From NCBI RefSeq assembly GCF_900109685.1, contig NZ_FOBB01000003.1, positions 310,001 to 374,000 on the forward strand: DNA of 64,000 nucleotides, read 5' to 3'. A program made the position numbers and the translations under genes. Every line of letters begins with the position of its first letter. Positions within the stretch are counted from its first letter, which is position 1. The DNA comes from Chitinophaga rupis (lineage in GTDB: Bacteria > Bacteroidota > Bacteroidia > Chitinophagales > Chitinophagaceae). The notes below the pieces were generated by a model. The model worked only from the letters and a program-made list of their open reading frames with translations. It was not told where the DNA came from and made no database searches. Positions 51,239 to 60,053 of this stretch are shown here, one piece after another.

Positions 51239-51988
51239 TTACAATGTATAAGCCGGGCGGTACGGGATCTTCACCAGTATCTCCACATTCTTCCCCGCCT
51301 CTACCGTTACATCAAAGCTGCCTTCATGCAGCTCTGCGATGTAAGAGATCAGGTAATAAATACGCTGGTTCAGCATTTCCGTATCAAAATGCATCTTGCC
51401 GCTGTCGTATGGTTTTTCGTACGACGAAAAGAAATAGCTGGCTGCATTGGCAGAAAAGCTGCCTTTGATCTCAAAATGATTTTCCTCGAAAATAAACCGC
51501 ATTTCCGGCGACTCATTCGTAGGTGAGTTCTTCATCATCCAGAAAAAGATGTTCAGCACCATCTGCTTGATCAGAAACTCATCCACATAAGCATCTGCAT
51601 GCTCCTTGTGCATCTCCATTTCCACGGTAGATCCAAAGAGCGTGTCATACGGCTCATCATGCATAAAGTTGCGCAGGAAAAAAACGATACTCGTTAAATT
51701 CTTTTTGGGTTCAAATGACTTATTTAAGATATGTTGAATGATCCTGACATTTTGCAGCTGGAACTCCAACTCTATCACCTGCGATTTAATGGCTCCTGCC
51801 TGCCGCGTTATTTTTCCGCTGGTTGCTTTCTCTCCCTGGCCCGGATTGCTGCTATTGCCACCGTACAGCTCAATAAGCTCTACGCTGGACAGGATGCTGG
51901 ACAGGATCGATTTCAATTCATGAAAAATATCTTCGATCAAGCCTCTGCTTCCCAGCAGATCAAAACGATTTAAGGGTGAAGCTTTCAT
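51239..51988 (-). CDS. Degenerate histidine-kinase-like protein beside the polysaccharide locus
   Basis: From the ATG at 51986-51988 the protein has 249 residues; a TTG nine codons earlier is also possible. The first helix has a HisKA-like H box, LIEDIFHELKSILSSILSSV, with the histidine in place. The C-terminal half resembles a histidine-kinase ATPase domain (VDEFLIKQMVLNIFFWMMKN in place of the N box, and VTVEAGKNVEILVKIPY), but the glycine-rich G1/G2 boxes are not recognisable. It has no membrane segment or sensor domain. It may act as a scaffold or phosphotransfer protein. It lies between the Wzi-like gene and the initiating transferase gene. Confidence 0.65.
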   Translation of the reverse strand: MKASPLNRFDLLGSRGLIEDIFHELKSILSSILSSVELIELYGGNSSNPGQGEKATSGKITRQAGAIKSQVIELEFQLQNVRIIQHILNKSFEPKKNLTSIVFFLRNFMHDEPYDTLFGSTVEMEMHKEHADAYVDEFLIKQMVLNIFFWMMKNSPTNESPEMRFIFEENHFEIKGSFSANAASYFFSSYEKPYDSGKMHFDTEMLNQRIYYLISYIAELHEGSFDVTVEAGKNVEILVKIPYRPAYTL

Positions 51989-52215
51989 TGTCAAACCCGG
52001 ATTTCTTGTGCCCAATGTTAAATGATCTTAGTGAATAAAGGGTTGCTATATGGTTCCCGCTTACATATCAGAATATAAACAATAATCTTCCCGTTTTTAT
52101 TTTACTGCAAGTTTGCATCTTTTTAAAAAAATCACGCTACTGAAACAAGTACAATATACTGTTTTTTACGTTTATATGCCCGCTTTTTACTACTCATTAC
52201 AAGGCGTTCGCCTTA

Positions 52216-53601
52216 CTAGAATGCATTTTTATCGCCACGCACTGTATTCATTACAGTCATAAACATGATGCGCAGATCCAGGTACACAGACCAGTTTTCC
52301 ATGTACCAGATATCGTGCTCAATACGTTTTTTCAGCTGGTGTTCTTCCGTGATCTCACCCCGGAAACCATTCACCTGTGCCCAGCCGGTAATACCGGGTT
52401 TCAAGAAGTGGCGCACCATGTACTGCTGAATAATACGGGAATATTCTTCCGTATGGCGCAGCATATGCGGGCGCGGCCCTACAATAGACATATCGCCCAG
52501 CAGCACGTTCAGGAACTGCGGCATTTCATCCAGGTTGGTTTTACGCAGGATGCGGCCAATGCGTGTAAAGCGGTTATCGTTCCGCGATGCCTGCTTTTCA
52601 TTCGCATCCTTGTTCACCTTCATACTACGCAGCTTCAGGCAGCGGAAGGTTTGGTTATTACGGCCCGTACGGTGCTGAATGAAAAAGATAGGTCCTTTGG
52701 ATTCCAGGCGTATCAACAGCGCCAGCAGCGGGATCAGCCAGCTTAGAATAAAAATGGTTACCAGCCCACTCACTGCAATATCAAAAATGCGTTTGCGGAT
52801 ACGATTGGCAATATCATCCAGCGGTTCGGAACGCAGGGAGATAATTGGAATATTATTGAAATAGTCAATGTATATCTGCCGGTTCACAAACATGCGGAAG
52901 TCCGGTACAAAACGGAAGCGGATAAAATGTTTCTCCGCCTCATGCGCCAGCGTGTACAGATACGGGAACTGCTCCGGCGACAGCGTAGAGTAGATCTCGC
53001 GGATGTTATTCGATTTAGCATACGGCACACAGTCTTCCAGGTTCCCGATCACCGGGTAGTAAGAAAGCTCATGCACTTTGCTGTACTCTTCAAAAAAACC
53101 TTCAAACTGCAGGTTGCTCTTTACATCCAGGAAACTATCCACCAGCCGCTTGGATACCTCATTGTAGCCCAGTATCACCACCTTCTTCTGAATAGCTTTA
53201 CTGCGCAGAATGTAATTGGTGACCAGGTAAAACAGGAAACGGTTAATGAGCACCACCATCACAAACAGGGAGCAGTACAGGATCACGAAAATGCGCGAGT
53301 ACAGCAACCGGTTCAGGAACAGGTAGGCCAGCAGGAATAACAGGAACAGGAAAATACTCTGTAATGTTTTACGCGCCACCCGCTCGTATGAGAGCTGCTG
53401 GCTGGCAAAATAAATACCGGTGGTATACAAGGCTACCATCCAGGCAATATTGGCGCCCAGCAAAAAAGTATCTACGTCAATATGAATAGCCAGGCCGTTC
53501 TGCCGCAGCCAGGATCTTACCAGGTAAAAAATTGCATTCAGTCCAATAAAGTCCAGCACCACGATCTGGATACTGCAAATTTTAAGATATCGGTCTAACA
53601 T
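52216..53601 (-). CDS. Undecaprenyl-phosphate glucose phosphotransferase (initiating sugar-phosphate transferase)
   Basis: The 461-residue protein has four N-terminal membrane helices, a central CoA-binding-like domain (VVILGYNEVSKRLVDSFLDV), a fifth helix (AVSGLVTIFILSWLIPLLAL) and the C-terminal sugar transferase domain. The latter has GPIFFIQHRTGRNNQTFRCL, LKLRSMKVN, VGPRPHMLRHTEEY and RHFLKPGITGWAQVNGFRG. It loads the first sugar phosphate on undecaprenyl phosphate and begins repeat-unit synthesis. It is the last gene of the long minus-strand run starting beyond 64000. Confidence 0.93.
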   Translation of the reverse strand: MLDRYLKICSIQIVVLDFIGLNAIFYLVRSWLRQNGLAIHIDVDTFLLGANIAWMVALYTTGIYFASQQLSYERVARKTLQSIFLFLLFLLAYLFLNRLLYSRIFVILYCSLFVMVVLINRFLFYLVTNYILRSKAIQKKVVILGYNEVSKRLVDSFLDVKSNLQFEGFFEEYSKVHELSYYPVIGNLEDCVPYAKSNNIREIYSTLSPEQFPYLYTLAHEAEKHFIRFRFVPDFRMFVNRQIYIDYFNNIPIISLRSEPLDDIANRIRKRIFDIAVSGLVTIFILSWLIPLLALLIRLESKGPIFFIQHRTGRNNQTFRCLKLRSMKVNKDANEKQASRNDNRFTRIGRILRKTNLDEMPQFLNVLLGDMSIVGPRPHMLRHTEEYSRIIQQYMVRHFLKPGITGWAQVNGFRGEITEEHQLKKRIEHDIWYMENWSVYLDLRIMFMTVMNTVRGDKNAF

Positions 53602-53621
53602 ATAAAGATGTTGTCAAGGTT

Positions 53622-54887
53622 CTAATTTTCACTGTTCACTACCGCCTGTTCAAAGCGCGACATTATTTTGCCTATCGATAAGTAAGTTTCCGCGTATTCA
53701 CGCGCATTCCGTGTAATAGTAGTTGTATCTGCATGGTCAACAGCCTGGTGCATGCCCTCATTCAGTGCCTGCTGGTCTTCTGCATTCACCAGCACCCCCA
53801 TATTGTAACGGGCTACCAGCTCATACAGGCTGCTGCCGGGGTTAGCGGTGATCAGCGCCAGCCCGCCCACGGCCAGTATGGTAGTTAGTTTAGACGGCAT
53901 TACCAGGTCGCTGGCATTGGCTTTTTGGATCACTAAATGTACATCCGCCATGTTCAGGAAGCGGTTGAACTTTTCAAACGGCTGCAGCGGGAAAAAGATC
54001 ACCTGCTGCAAACCCATAGCAGCGGCCTGCTCTTCCAGCTTAGCTTTATACGGCCCCGATCCGCAGATCAGGAACTTCAGCTCCGGCCGGTTGGTAAAGG
54101 TTTTGGCCGCATGCAGTATAGCTTCCAGCCCCTGCTTTTCACCAATGGCGCCGGAGTATAAAATGATCTTGTCCGTTGGCGCAAAACCAAATTCCTGTTT
54201 CAGCGCCGCCCGGTTTTCCAGCGGGTGGAACAGGGAAACGTCCACCCAGTTGGGGAAGAAGAAAATATCCTTCCCTGCTTTTTCCTGTATTTTACGCATC
54301 ATACCATCTGAAATACTACTTACAATATCCGCCTGCCTGAAAATGTACCGCTCCACGCCAAACAGCATTTTGATCAGCCCTTTGGATTTTATCATATTCA
54401 GGTCACGTGCGGCTTCTATCTGCATATCCTGTATGTGGTACATTACTTTGGCGCCGCGGAACTTTTTGTATAACACGGCCAGTAACCCCAAATGAAAAGG
54501 GGGCACCACCGCAATCACCACATCAAACTTCTTACCCGGCAGCAGCTGCATTACTTTAAAAAAGGCGCTCAGCGCAAAGGAAAAATCCAGCAGCATTCTT
54601 TTAGCGCCGGAAGGCGCTGCAGGCACGTACTGCGGGCAGCGGTGCACGCTTAGCTGCGCACTGCCATTAACAGTAGTGGGCACTGCCAGCATTTCCTTTT
54701 TATACCAGGATTTGCCTTTATCATACGGCGGTTGCACTTTCCACTGCGGGTAGTAGGGATAAGAGGTAACCACCGTACAGTCGTAACCGTTAGCTGCCAG
54801 CCAATGCATCATTTCGCCATTATACTTCCCGATACCAGTAGGTTCGGGTGCAAAATTTCCACCAATAAGCAGTACACGTTTTCCCAT
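53622..54887 (-). CDS. Glycosyltransferase family 4 (WcaI-like)
   Basis: From the ATG at 54885-54887 the protein has 421 residues. The N-terminal GGNFAPEPTGIGKYNGEM and VVTSYPYYPQWK are typical of the WcaI branch. The C-terminal GT-B half has ILYSGAIGEKQGLEAILHAA, FLICGSGPYKAKLEEQA and VMPSKLTTILAVGG with the nucleotide-sugar site. It adds one sugar to the lipid-linked repeat unit. The frame up to 54905 begins with TTG and abuts the WcaF stop. Confidence 0.9.
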   Translation of the reverse strand: MGKRVLLIGGNFAPEPTGIGKYNGEMMHWLAANGYDCTVVTSYPYYPQWKVQPPYDKGKSWYKKEMLAVPTTVNGSAQLSVHRCPQYVPAAPSGAKRMLLDFSFALSAFFKVMQLLPGKKFDVVIAVVPPFHLGLLAVLYKKFRGAKVMYHIQDMQIEAARDLNMIKSKGLIKMLFGVERYIFRQADIVSSISDGMMRKIQEKAGKDIFFFPNWVDVSLFHPLENRAALKQEFGFAPTDKIILYSGAIGEKQGLEAILHAAKTFTNRPELKFLICGSGPYKAKLEEQAAAMGLQQVIFFPLQPFEKFNRFLNMADVHLVIQKANASDLVMPSKLTTILAVGGLALITANPGSSLYELVARYNMGVLVNAEDQQALNEGMHQAVDHADTTTITRNAREYAETYLSIGKIMSRFEQAVVNSEN

Positions 54888-54905
54888 ATATTTCTTAACT
54901 AACAA

Positions 54906-55457
54906 CTATTCGATAATAACTCTTTCCCTTACTGCTACGGCAGGGTTGCCGGTATAAATGCTCCAGGCTTCCAGCTCCCTGGTAGCTACCGAGCTTACCG
55001 TTAAAATGGCATGGGTGCGGCATACCACACCCGGGCAAACCACGGATTGCGCGCCTATCCATACTCCGTCTTCTATTATGATCTTACCCAGCCGGTAAGG
55101 AAAATCACTTTTCTTGTAGTCATGGTTGCCGGTTAACAGCAGCGCACCCTGCGATACGCATACGTTATTACCCAGCACCACATCTTCCAGGTTATCTATC
55201 CATACCGATTCTCCTATCCAGCAATCGTCCCCAATGGTCAGGCGCCAGGGATTCTTGATCCGTACCTTTTGCTTGATCACCAGCCCCTTGCCTACTTTAG
55301 CGCCAAACATGCGCAGCAGCGCAGCTTTAAAGCTATAGGGCCAGGGAAAGGCGCTGTTCATAATACCATAGTTCAGAAAATGCCACGCCACTACCTTCAG
55401 CGTGCCTGCGCCTGCATTATAATGACCTGTTGTAAATTTTGCTAACTGCGTTTGCAT
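54906..55457 (-). CDS. WcaF-like colanic acid-type acetyltransferase
   Basis: The 183-residue protein is a left-handed beta-helix acetyltransferase with hexapeptide repeats: GAKVGKGLVIKQKVRIKNPW, TIGDDCWIGESVWIDNLEDV and VLGNNVCVSQGALLLTGNHD (catalytic His region). It would O-acetylate a sugar of the polymer. It lies between the WcaI-like gene and VanZ, sharing their operon. Confidence 0.9.
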   Translation of the reverse strand: MQTQLAKFTTGHYNAGAGTLKVVAWHFLNYGIMNSAFPWPYSFKAALLRMFGAKVGKGLVIKQKVRIKNPWRLTIGDDCWIGESVWIDNLEDVVLGNNVCVSQGALLLTGNHDYKKSDFPYRLGKIIIEDGVWIGAQSVVCPGVVCRTHAILTVSSVATRELEAWSIYTGNPAVAVRERVIIE

Positions 55458-55458
55458 T

Positions 55459-55902
55459 TTATGATTGCATGTTAAGTCTGCTCAAAAAAAAGCGGCACAA
55501 ATATGCGCCAATAGCTGTTCCTGCGGTATTCAGCATCACATCGTCCACATCCGCTACTCCCAGGTGGGTTATATACTGCACAACCTCTATCAGCGCGCTG
55601 CTTAAAAAACCCAGCAGTATTACCCTTCGTATACTGGTAATGCGGAACACCATCATCAGGACAAAAGGAAAAGGCACAAACAGCAGTATGTTGCCTAAAA
55701 AGTTGCCCAGGAACAGCACCCAATGCACCAGGGCATTGTTGCCCTTGTAGTGTATCATATCATCCCAGGTACTTTTAAAAGGCGTTAGCTTGGTACGGTA
55801 AATGCCCTCTATGGGACGCTCCCGGCGGGCCGGCGCCCACAACACAATGTAAGAGAGTATAACGCCATACCCCAGTGCAGCCAATACCTTTAATCCTTTC
55901 AT
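55459..55902 (-). CDS. VanZ-family membrane protein
   Basis: The 147-residue protein has four membrane segments, with the family pattern NILLFVPFPFVLMMVF, LGFLSSALIEVVQYITHLG and VADVDDVMLNTAGTAIGAYL. Its role is unclear; VanZ proteins often occur within polysaccharide loci. It overlaps the GT2 gene by four bases and ends one base before the WcaF-like gene. Confidence 0.88.
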   Translation of the reverse strand: MKGLKVLAALGYGVILSYIVLWAPARRERPIEGIYRTKLTPFKSTWDDMIHYKGNNALVHWVLFLGNFLGNILLFVPFPFVLMMVFRITSIRRVILLGFLSSALIEVVQYITHLGVADVDDVMLNTAGTAIGAYLCRFFLSRLNMQS

Positions 55903-56807
55903 TCCACTACAATATTATAGTCGCGCTTTAACAGAGCCACCAGCTGTTCCCGGCTGCTGTCGCCGTTTAATTTTTCTTCAAATTCCTGCACATTCACATC
56001 CACCAGCAGGCGGTACCAGTACCCCTGCATAAAGTGAAAAATAAAACCCTGGTAGCCATCCAGGAAACCCAGGCGCATCACATACCGGAAAATGAAGTAT
56101 AACAAAGCCCGCATGCTGGGCCTCATAGATGAATATACTTTTTCTTTCAAAAAGCGTTTGCGCTTGGCCTGCGGATCATTACTTTCCAGCAGGCGCCCAT
56201 CCGTTCCCATAAAACCATACTTAATATTCAGCAGGTCTACCATTTCACGGATGGCGTAATTATTATGTTTGTTCACCCACCAATGAATGGAGTTCAGGTT
56301 ATGATCCACAATATGCTCCTTGAACATGATGGTCTTACCTTCCGAAAGCACAATGTGCTCATCCATCCAGCGCTGTTCAATACTGCCCTTGCCTTTGCGC
56401 CATATACGCAGTAAGGTGTGCGGGTAAAAACCGCCATGCCGTATCCACTTATTTTTAAAGAACACTTTACGGCGTATATAAATGCCGCTTACCTCTTCCG
56501 GCACAGTGGCTAAACGGGTGTTGATCTCTGTGATCAGCGGCGGCTCCAGGTACTCATCTGCATCCATCCGCATTACCCAGGGCGTAGTAACCGGGCAGTT
56601 GTCTAATGCCCACTGAAACTGCACCGCGTAGTTGATCCATTTGTTCTGGTATACCTTAGCGCCATACTGCTTTGCAATCTCCACCGTATTATCTGTAGAG
56701 TATGCGTCAATAATGAAAATTTCATCAGTAATGCCGCGCAGGTTTTCCAGGCAGCGTCCTATATGTTTTGTTTCATTATAGGTGAGGATAATAACAGAGA
56801 TATCCAA
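55899..56807 (-). CDS. Glycosyltransferase family 2
   Basis: The domain begins DISVIILTYNETKHIGRCLENL, and the TTG at 56805-56807 (one base after the preceding stop) gives a 302-residue protein that starts at this conserved point. The ATG at 56870 would add 21 residues and overlap the upstream gene by 62 bases, so TTG is preferred. The DXD-type site is MRMDADEYLEPP. It transfers a sugar from an NDP donor. The C-terminal half is basic and probably membrane-associated. Confidence 0.85.
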   Translation of the reverse strand: MDISVIILTYNETKHIGRCLENLRGITDEIFIIDAYSTDNTVEIAKQYGAKVYQNKWINYAVQFQWALDNCPVTTPWVMRMDADEYLEPPLITEINTRLATVPEEVSGIYIRRKVFFKNKWIRHGGFYPHTLLRIWRKGKGSIEQRWMDEHIVLSEGKTIMFKEHIVDHNLNSIHWWVNKHNNYAIREMVDLLNIKYGFMGTDGRLLESNDPQAKRKRFLKEKVYSSMRPSMRALLYFIFRYVMRLGFLDGYQGFIFHFMQGYWYRLLVDVNVQEFEEKLNGDSSREQLVALLKRDYNIVVE

Positions 56808-56808
56808 C

Positions 56809-57945
56809 TTATTTACTGTTTTCGTACAATTCAACGTAATCCAAAGCCAGCTTGGTTTCGTTGAAGTCATTGTTTATTACATTCCTGGCTTCCCGTGATA
56901 TCCTTGACCGTTCTTCCTGTGCATGGTAGGTAGCGGTAAGCTTTTCTGCCACTTCATCTATATTTTCAATACCGGTGATCCAGCCCAGGTTCTTTTCATT
57001 CACGTATTTGGATAAACCTACATTGTTGCTGATCAGCACCGGTGTGCCTACGTATAATGATTCTACTACTACGATCGCAAAATTCTCGTTCAGAGAGGTC
57101 AGCACAAACAGGTCAGATTCTGCAAAGAACTGGAACTTTTCTTCCGGCCCTTTCCAGCCCGCCCATTCTACCTTATCATCCATATCCAGCTCCTGCACCA
57201 GCAGCTGCAGCTTTTGCACATACTCATCCTCACCGGAACCCGCTATGCGCAGGCGGTAATTGAAACGCACGCGCGCCAGCGCATACAGCAATATTTCCAG
57301 CCCCTTCTTAGGATCTATACGCGATAAAAAGCTGATGGTAAAAACATGGTTGCTCTTACGTGTATAGTCTTTCACCGGCAGGTCCACCAGGTTAAACACC
57401 ATGGCGCCATCATCCTTCCACTTAGGATTGTACTGTATGCTCTCCTGCCACTCCATGTGGGAGGATACATGCAGGAACGTATTTTTCAGCAACCCTTTTC
57501 CAATGGTATTATGGATCAGCTGTTTCTTTTTACTGTTATTAGCAGTAAGCACATAATCGCAGAACATACCGTGCGGCGACAGCACCGGTTTTACACCGCG
57601 CATGCGGCATACCATAGCGGCGCCTATTACCAGGAAGTTCCACCAGGAGTGAATGTGCACCACATCAAAGTCCCGCACCGTTTTCCAGGTAGCGCGGTAC
57701 AGCGCAGGCGATACGTGCGTATGGTCTTTGGTAATGCGTTTAAAATATTTTACCGCCACGCCATTCACCATCACGGTTTCCCCCACAGGCACCTGCAGCT
57801 CTGTTTTGCCATTGGCCGTAGTGGTATACACGGTTACGGAATGCCCCAGCTGCACCAGGCGCTCTGCCAGCCTGGCTATCACCACTATGGGACCACCGTA
57901 AATGTAGGCGGGTTTGTAAGACGGTACTATGAATAATATTTTCAT
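56809..57945 (-). CDS. Glycosyltransferase family 4
   Basis: The 378-residue protein has the GT4 start IVPSYKPAYIYGGPIVVIAR and HIHSWWNFLVIGAAM in the acceptor half. The donor half has TISFLSRIDPKKGLEILLYA, RIAGSGEDEYVQKLQ and LTSLNENFAIVVVESLYVGT with the E-X7-E motif. It adds one sugar to the growing unit. It lies between the GT2 and the next glycosyltransferase genes. Confidence 0.9.
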   Translation of the reverse strand: MKILFIVPSYKPAYIYGGPIVVIARLAERLVQLGHSVTVYTTTANGKTELQVPVGETVMVNGVAVKYFKRITKDHTHVSPALYRATWKTVRDFDVVHIHSWWNFLVIGAAMVCRMRGVKPVLSPHGMFCDYVLTANNSKKKQLIHNTIGKGLLKNTFLHVSSHMEWQESIQYNPKWKDDGAMVFNLVDLPVKDYTRKSNHVFTISFLSRIDPKKGLEILLYALARVRFNYRLRIAGSGEDEYVQKLQLLVQELDMDDKVEWAGWKGPEEKFQFFAESDLFVLTSLNENFAIVVVESLYVGTPVLISNNVGLSKYVNEKNLGWITGIENIDEVAEKLTATYHAQEERSRISREARNVINNDFNETKLALDYVELYENSK

Positions 57946-57961
57946 TTACTGCTTTGTTTCT

Positions 57962-59038
57962 TTAGTTGTTGGCAACGGTTTCTATGGCCTGCATGGCATT
58001 ATTGATCATGGTGTTCATGGTAAGCTCCCTTTTCACATATTCCTTTGCATTGGCACTCATTAACTGGATCTCCGCATCCTGCAGGTTGTTCAGCTCCTTC
58101 AGGCAGGCGTCCACATCTTCAAATATCATTCCGTTATAGCCATCCTGTATATAACTGTACTCTACGCATTGCAGCAGCTCCGCGGTGCGCAGCAAAGTAA
58201 AAATGGGTTTGCCGTATGCCATGCCTTCCACAATGGAAAGTCCCACCCATCCCGGCTGAAAGTAAATATCTGCTGCGGCAAATAATTCATCCTTCTGCTG
58301 CCGGTCATATACGGCGCCAAAATCATATACATGTTTGTACGGAGAAAAATCCGGTTTCAGTTTACCATCGCCAATAATGATCACGCCGATCTTTTGCGGA
58401 TCCAGGCGCTCAATGAGCTTCACCAGCAGGTCTACCCTTCTCCCCGGCTCATTAAACCGTGCGCAGTAAATAAGCACACGGGGTTGTGTAATGTTATACT
58501 TTGCTTTCACGGCCGCCTTATCCGGTAAGGCCAGCTGCAATATGCTTTCCACATCGGAGATAGTATTGCCCAGCGCATAACCTTTTACGCCCGGTACGGC
58601 ACGCTGCCAGATCTCCTGCTCTTTTTTGGTGTAGAACCAGATACCGTCGGCCATACGTATCATGCACTTCAGTAAAAAATTAGGCTGCTGTTCTTCCCGC
58701 ACATAGCGTTTTACCGATATACCGTGCCCCCATAAAATAACCTTACGGCGCAGGAAGGGCTTCATAAATAAAATGAACCAGGTGGAAAGGTGTGCGAAGT
58801 TTAACATCAGCACCAGCACCTTATAATCTTTCCTGAAAAATTTAAACGGGTTGTAAAGGATAAAAGGCCCTATGCTCACGGCGTTCACCGGTTTCACCGG
58901 CGTTTTTCCCTGCGCAAAATTGTTCTTTGACAGCTGCTCAGACTCATAGCAATACAGGTCAAATGCAGCTTTCTGCTGCAATTGGTTAAAGAATTGTTCC
59001 CGGTAATGGGGGATAAAAGGTTGTAGTATCGCTATCAT
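57962..59038 (-). CDS. Glycosyltransferase (GT-B fold)
   Basis: From the ATG at 59036-59038 the protein has 358 residues. The start IAILQPFIPHYREQFFNQLQ is typical of GT1/GT4 proteins. The donor part includes RVLIYCARFNEPGRRVDLLV, VIIIGDGKLKPDF and YFQPGWVGLSIVEGMAYGKP. The upstream frame to 59110 overlaps the acyltransferase end and starts with a non-ATG codon. It adds a sugar to the repeat unit. Confidence 0.87.
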   Translation of the reverse strand: MIAILQPFIPHYREQFFNQLQQKAAFDLYCYESEQLSKNNFAQGKTPVKPVNAVSIGPFILYNPFKFFRKDYKVLVLMLNFAHLSTWFILFMKPFLRRKVILWGHGISVKRYVREEQQPNFLLKCMIRMADGIWFYTKKEQEIWQRAVPGVKGYALGNTISDVESILQLALPDKAAVKAKYNITQPRVLIYCARFNEPGRRVDLLVKLIERLDPQKIGVIIIGDGKLKPDFSPYKHVYDFGAVYDRQQKDELFAAADIYFQPGWVGLSIVEGMAYGKPIFTLLRTAELLQCVEYSYIQDGYNGMIFEDVDACLKELNNLQDAEIQLMSANAKEYVKRELTMNTMINNAMQAIETVANN

Positions 59039-59048
59039 GTTTAAGTAC

Positions 59049-60053
59049 TCAGTTGCCCATAAAATATTTGCGTAAAGTGCTGTTCCGCGACATAATATCC
59101 GAAGTTGCAAAGCTCAGCAAATACGCTACCACTATCACTAATACGGTTGGTAAAAAGCCGCTCACCGGGTGTTTGGCAATGCCTAAGCCCGTTTTAATAC
59201 CTTCCAGGAAAATGCCATGCACCAGGTAAATACCCATTGAATTATCTGACAGGCGTTTTATAAACCGGTTCTCCACTTTCACCTGGTATAATACCCAGGC
59301 AAACAGCACACCTATGAACAGGAAGGATACAAACAGGTGCGGTTTAAAATACTGCGCAATAAAAAGCAGCCCGGCCAGTATTGGCACCAGTATTTGCGCT
59401 GTTCTATCGTACCGGCTTTTAATAGTGTTGTAATTGAGATAATATAACATGCCTATGCTGGCCGATACCAGGGAAGGCACAAAATATAAGCGCAGGTGTT
59501 TGGTAAACCAGTCTGCCTGCTGCACACTTGCATTATTGGAAAAAATGATCACCAGCGCTATGATCACCACTGTCATTAAAGTAAGGTTGGCCTTGCGCAC
59601 ATTCTGCCCTGCCACTTTCAGAAATGGGAAAAAGATCAGGAACAGGTAGAACAGGTTTGGCAAATACCACAGCTGGTAAGAGCTGCCTTTGAACAGGAAC
59701 ATTTGCACCGGCGACAGCTCAAACGGCTCCTTCATATATACTGACTTGGCATAACGGATGCCCAGGTATATCAGTGTCCAGATAAAGAATGGGATCATGA
59801 GCCTTTTAAAGCGTGTCGATGCCATTTCATTAAAGCTTTGCAGCCTGCCGCCCGCCACCTGGCTTGCAAACAGGAAAAAGGAAATAGCTATAAATACCGG
59901 TACGGCATACTCATTCAGCCCGTTCAGCTTTTTGGTCCACAGATTGGTTTCACAACCATGTATCCATACTACGCTGAATGCAGCAATAGGCCGTATCAGG
60001 TCAAAACCCTTTACGTACAGCTTATCTTTAACTATGGGTTGCAGTAGTGCCAT
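59049..60053 (-). CDS. Acyltransferase family 3 membrane protein
   Basis: The 334-residue protein has about ten membrane helices and the family start GFDLIRPIAAFSVVWIHGCE with the catalytic His. It also has RFKRLMIPFFIWTLIYLG and NSMGIYLVHGIFLEG. It would acylate (often acetylate or succinylate) the polysaccharide or its lipid-linked unit. Its start overlaps the propeller gene by 26 bases. Confidence 0.9.
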   Translation of the reverse strand: MALLQPIVKDKLYVKGFDLIRPIAAFSVVWIHGCETNLWTKKLNGLNEYAVPVFIAISFFLFASQVAGGRLQSFNEMASTRFKRLMIPFFIWTLIYLGIRYAKSVYMKEPFELSPVQMFLFKGSSYQLWYLPNLFYLFLIFFPFLKVAGQNVRKANLTLMTVVIIALVIIFSNNASVQQADWFTKHLRLYFVPSLVSASIGMLYYLNYNTIKSRYDRTAQILVPILAGLLFIAQYFKPHLFVSFLFIGVLFAWVLYQVKVENRFIKRLSDNSMGIYLVHGIFLEGIKTGLGIAKHPVSGFLPTVLVIVVAYLLSFATSDIMSRNSTLRKYFMGN

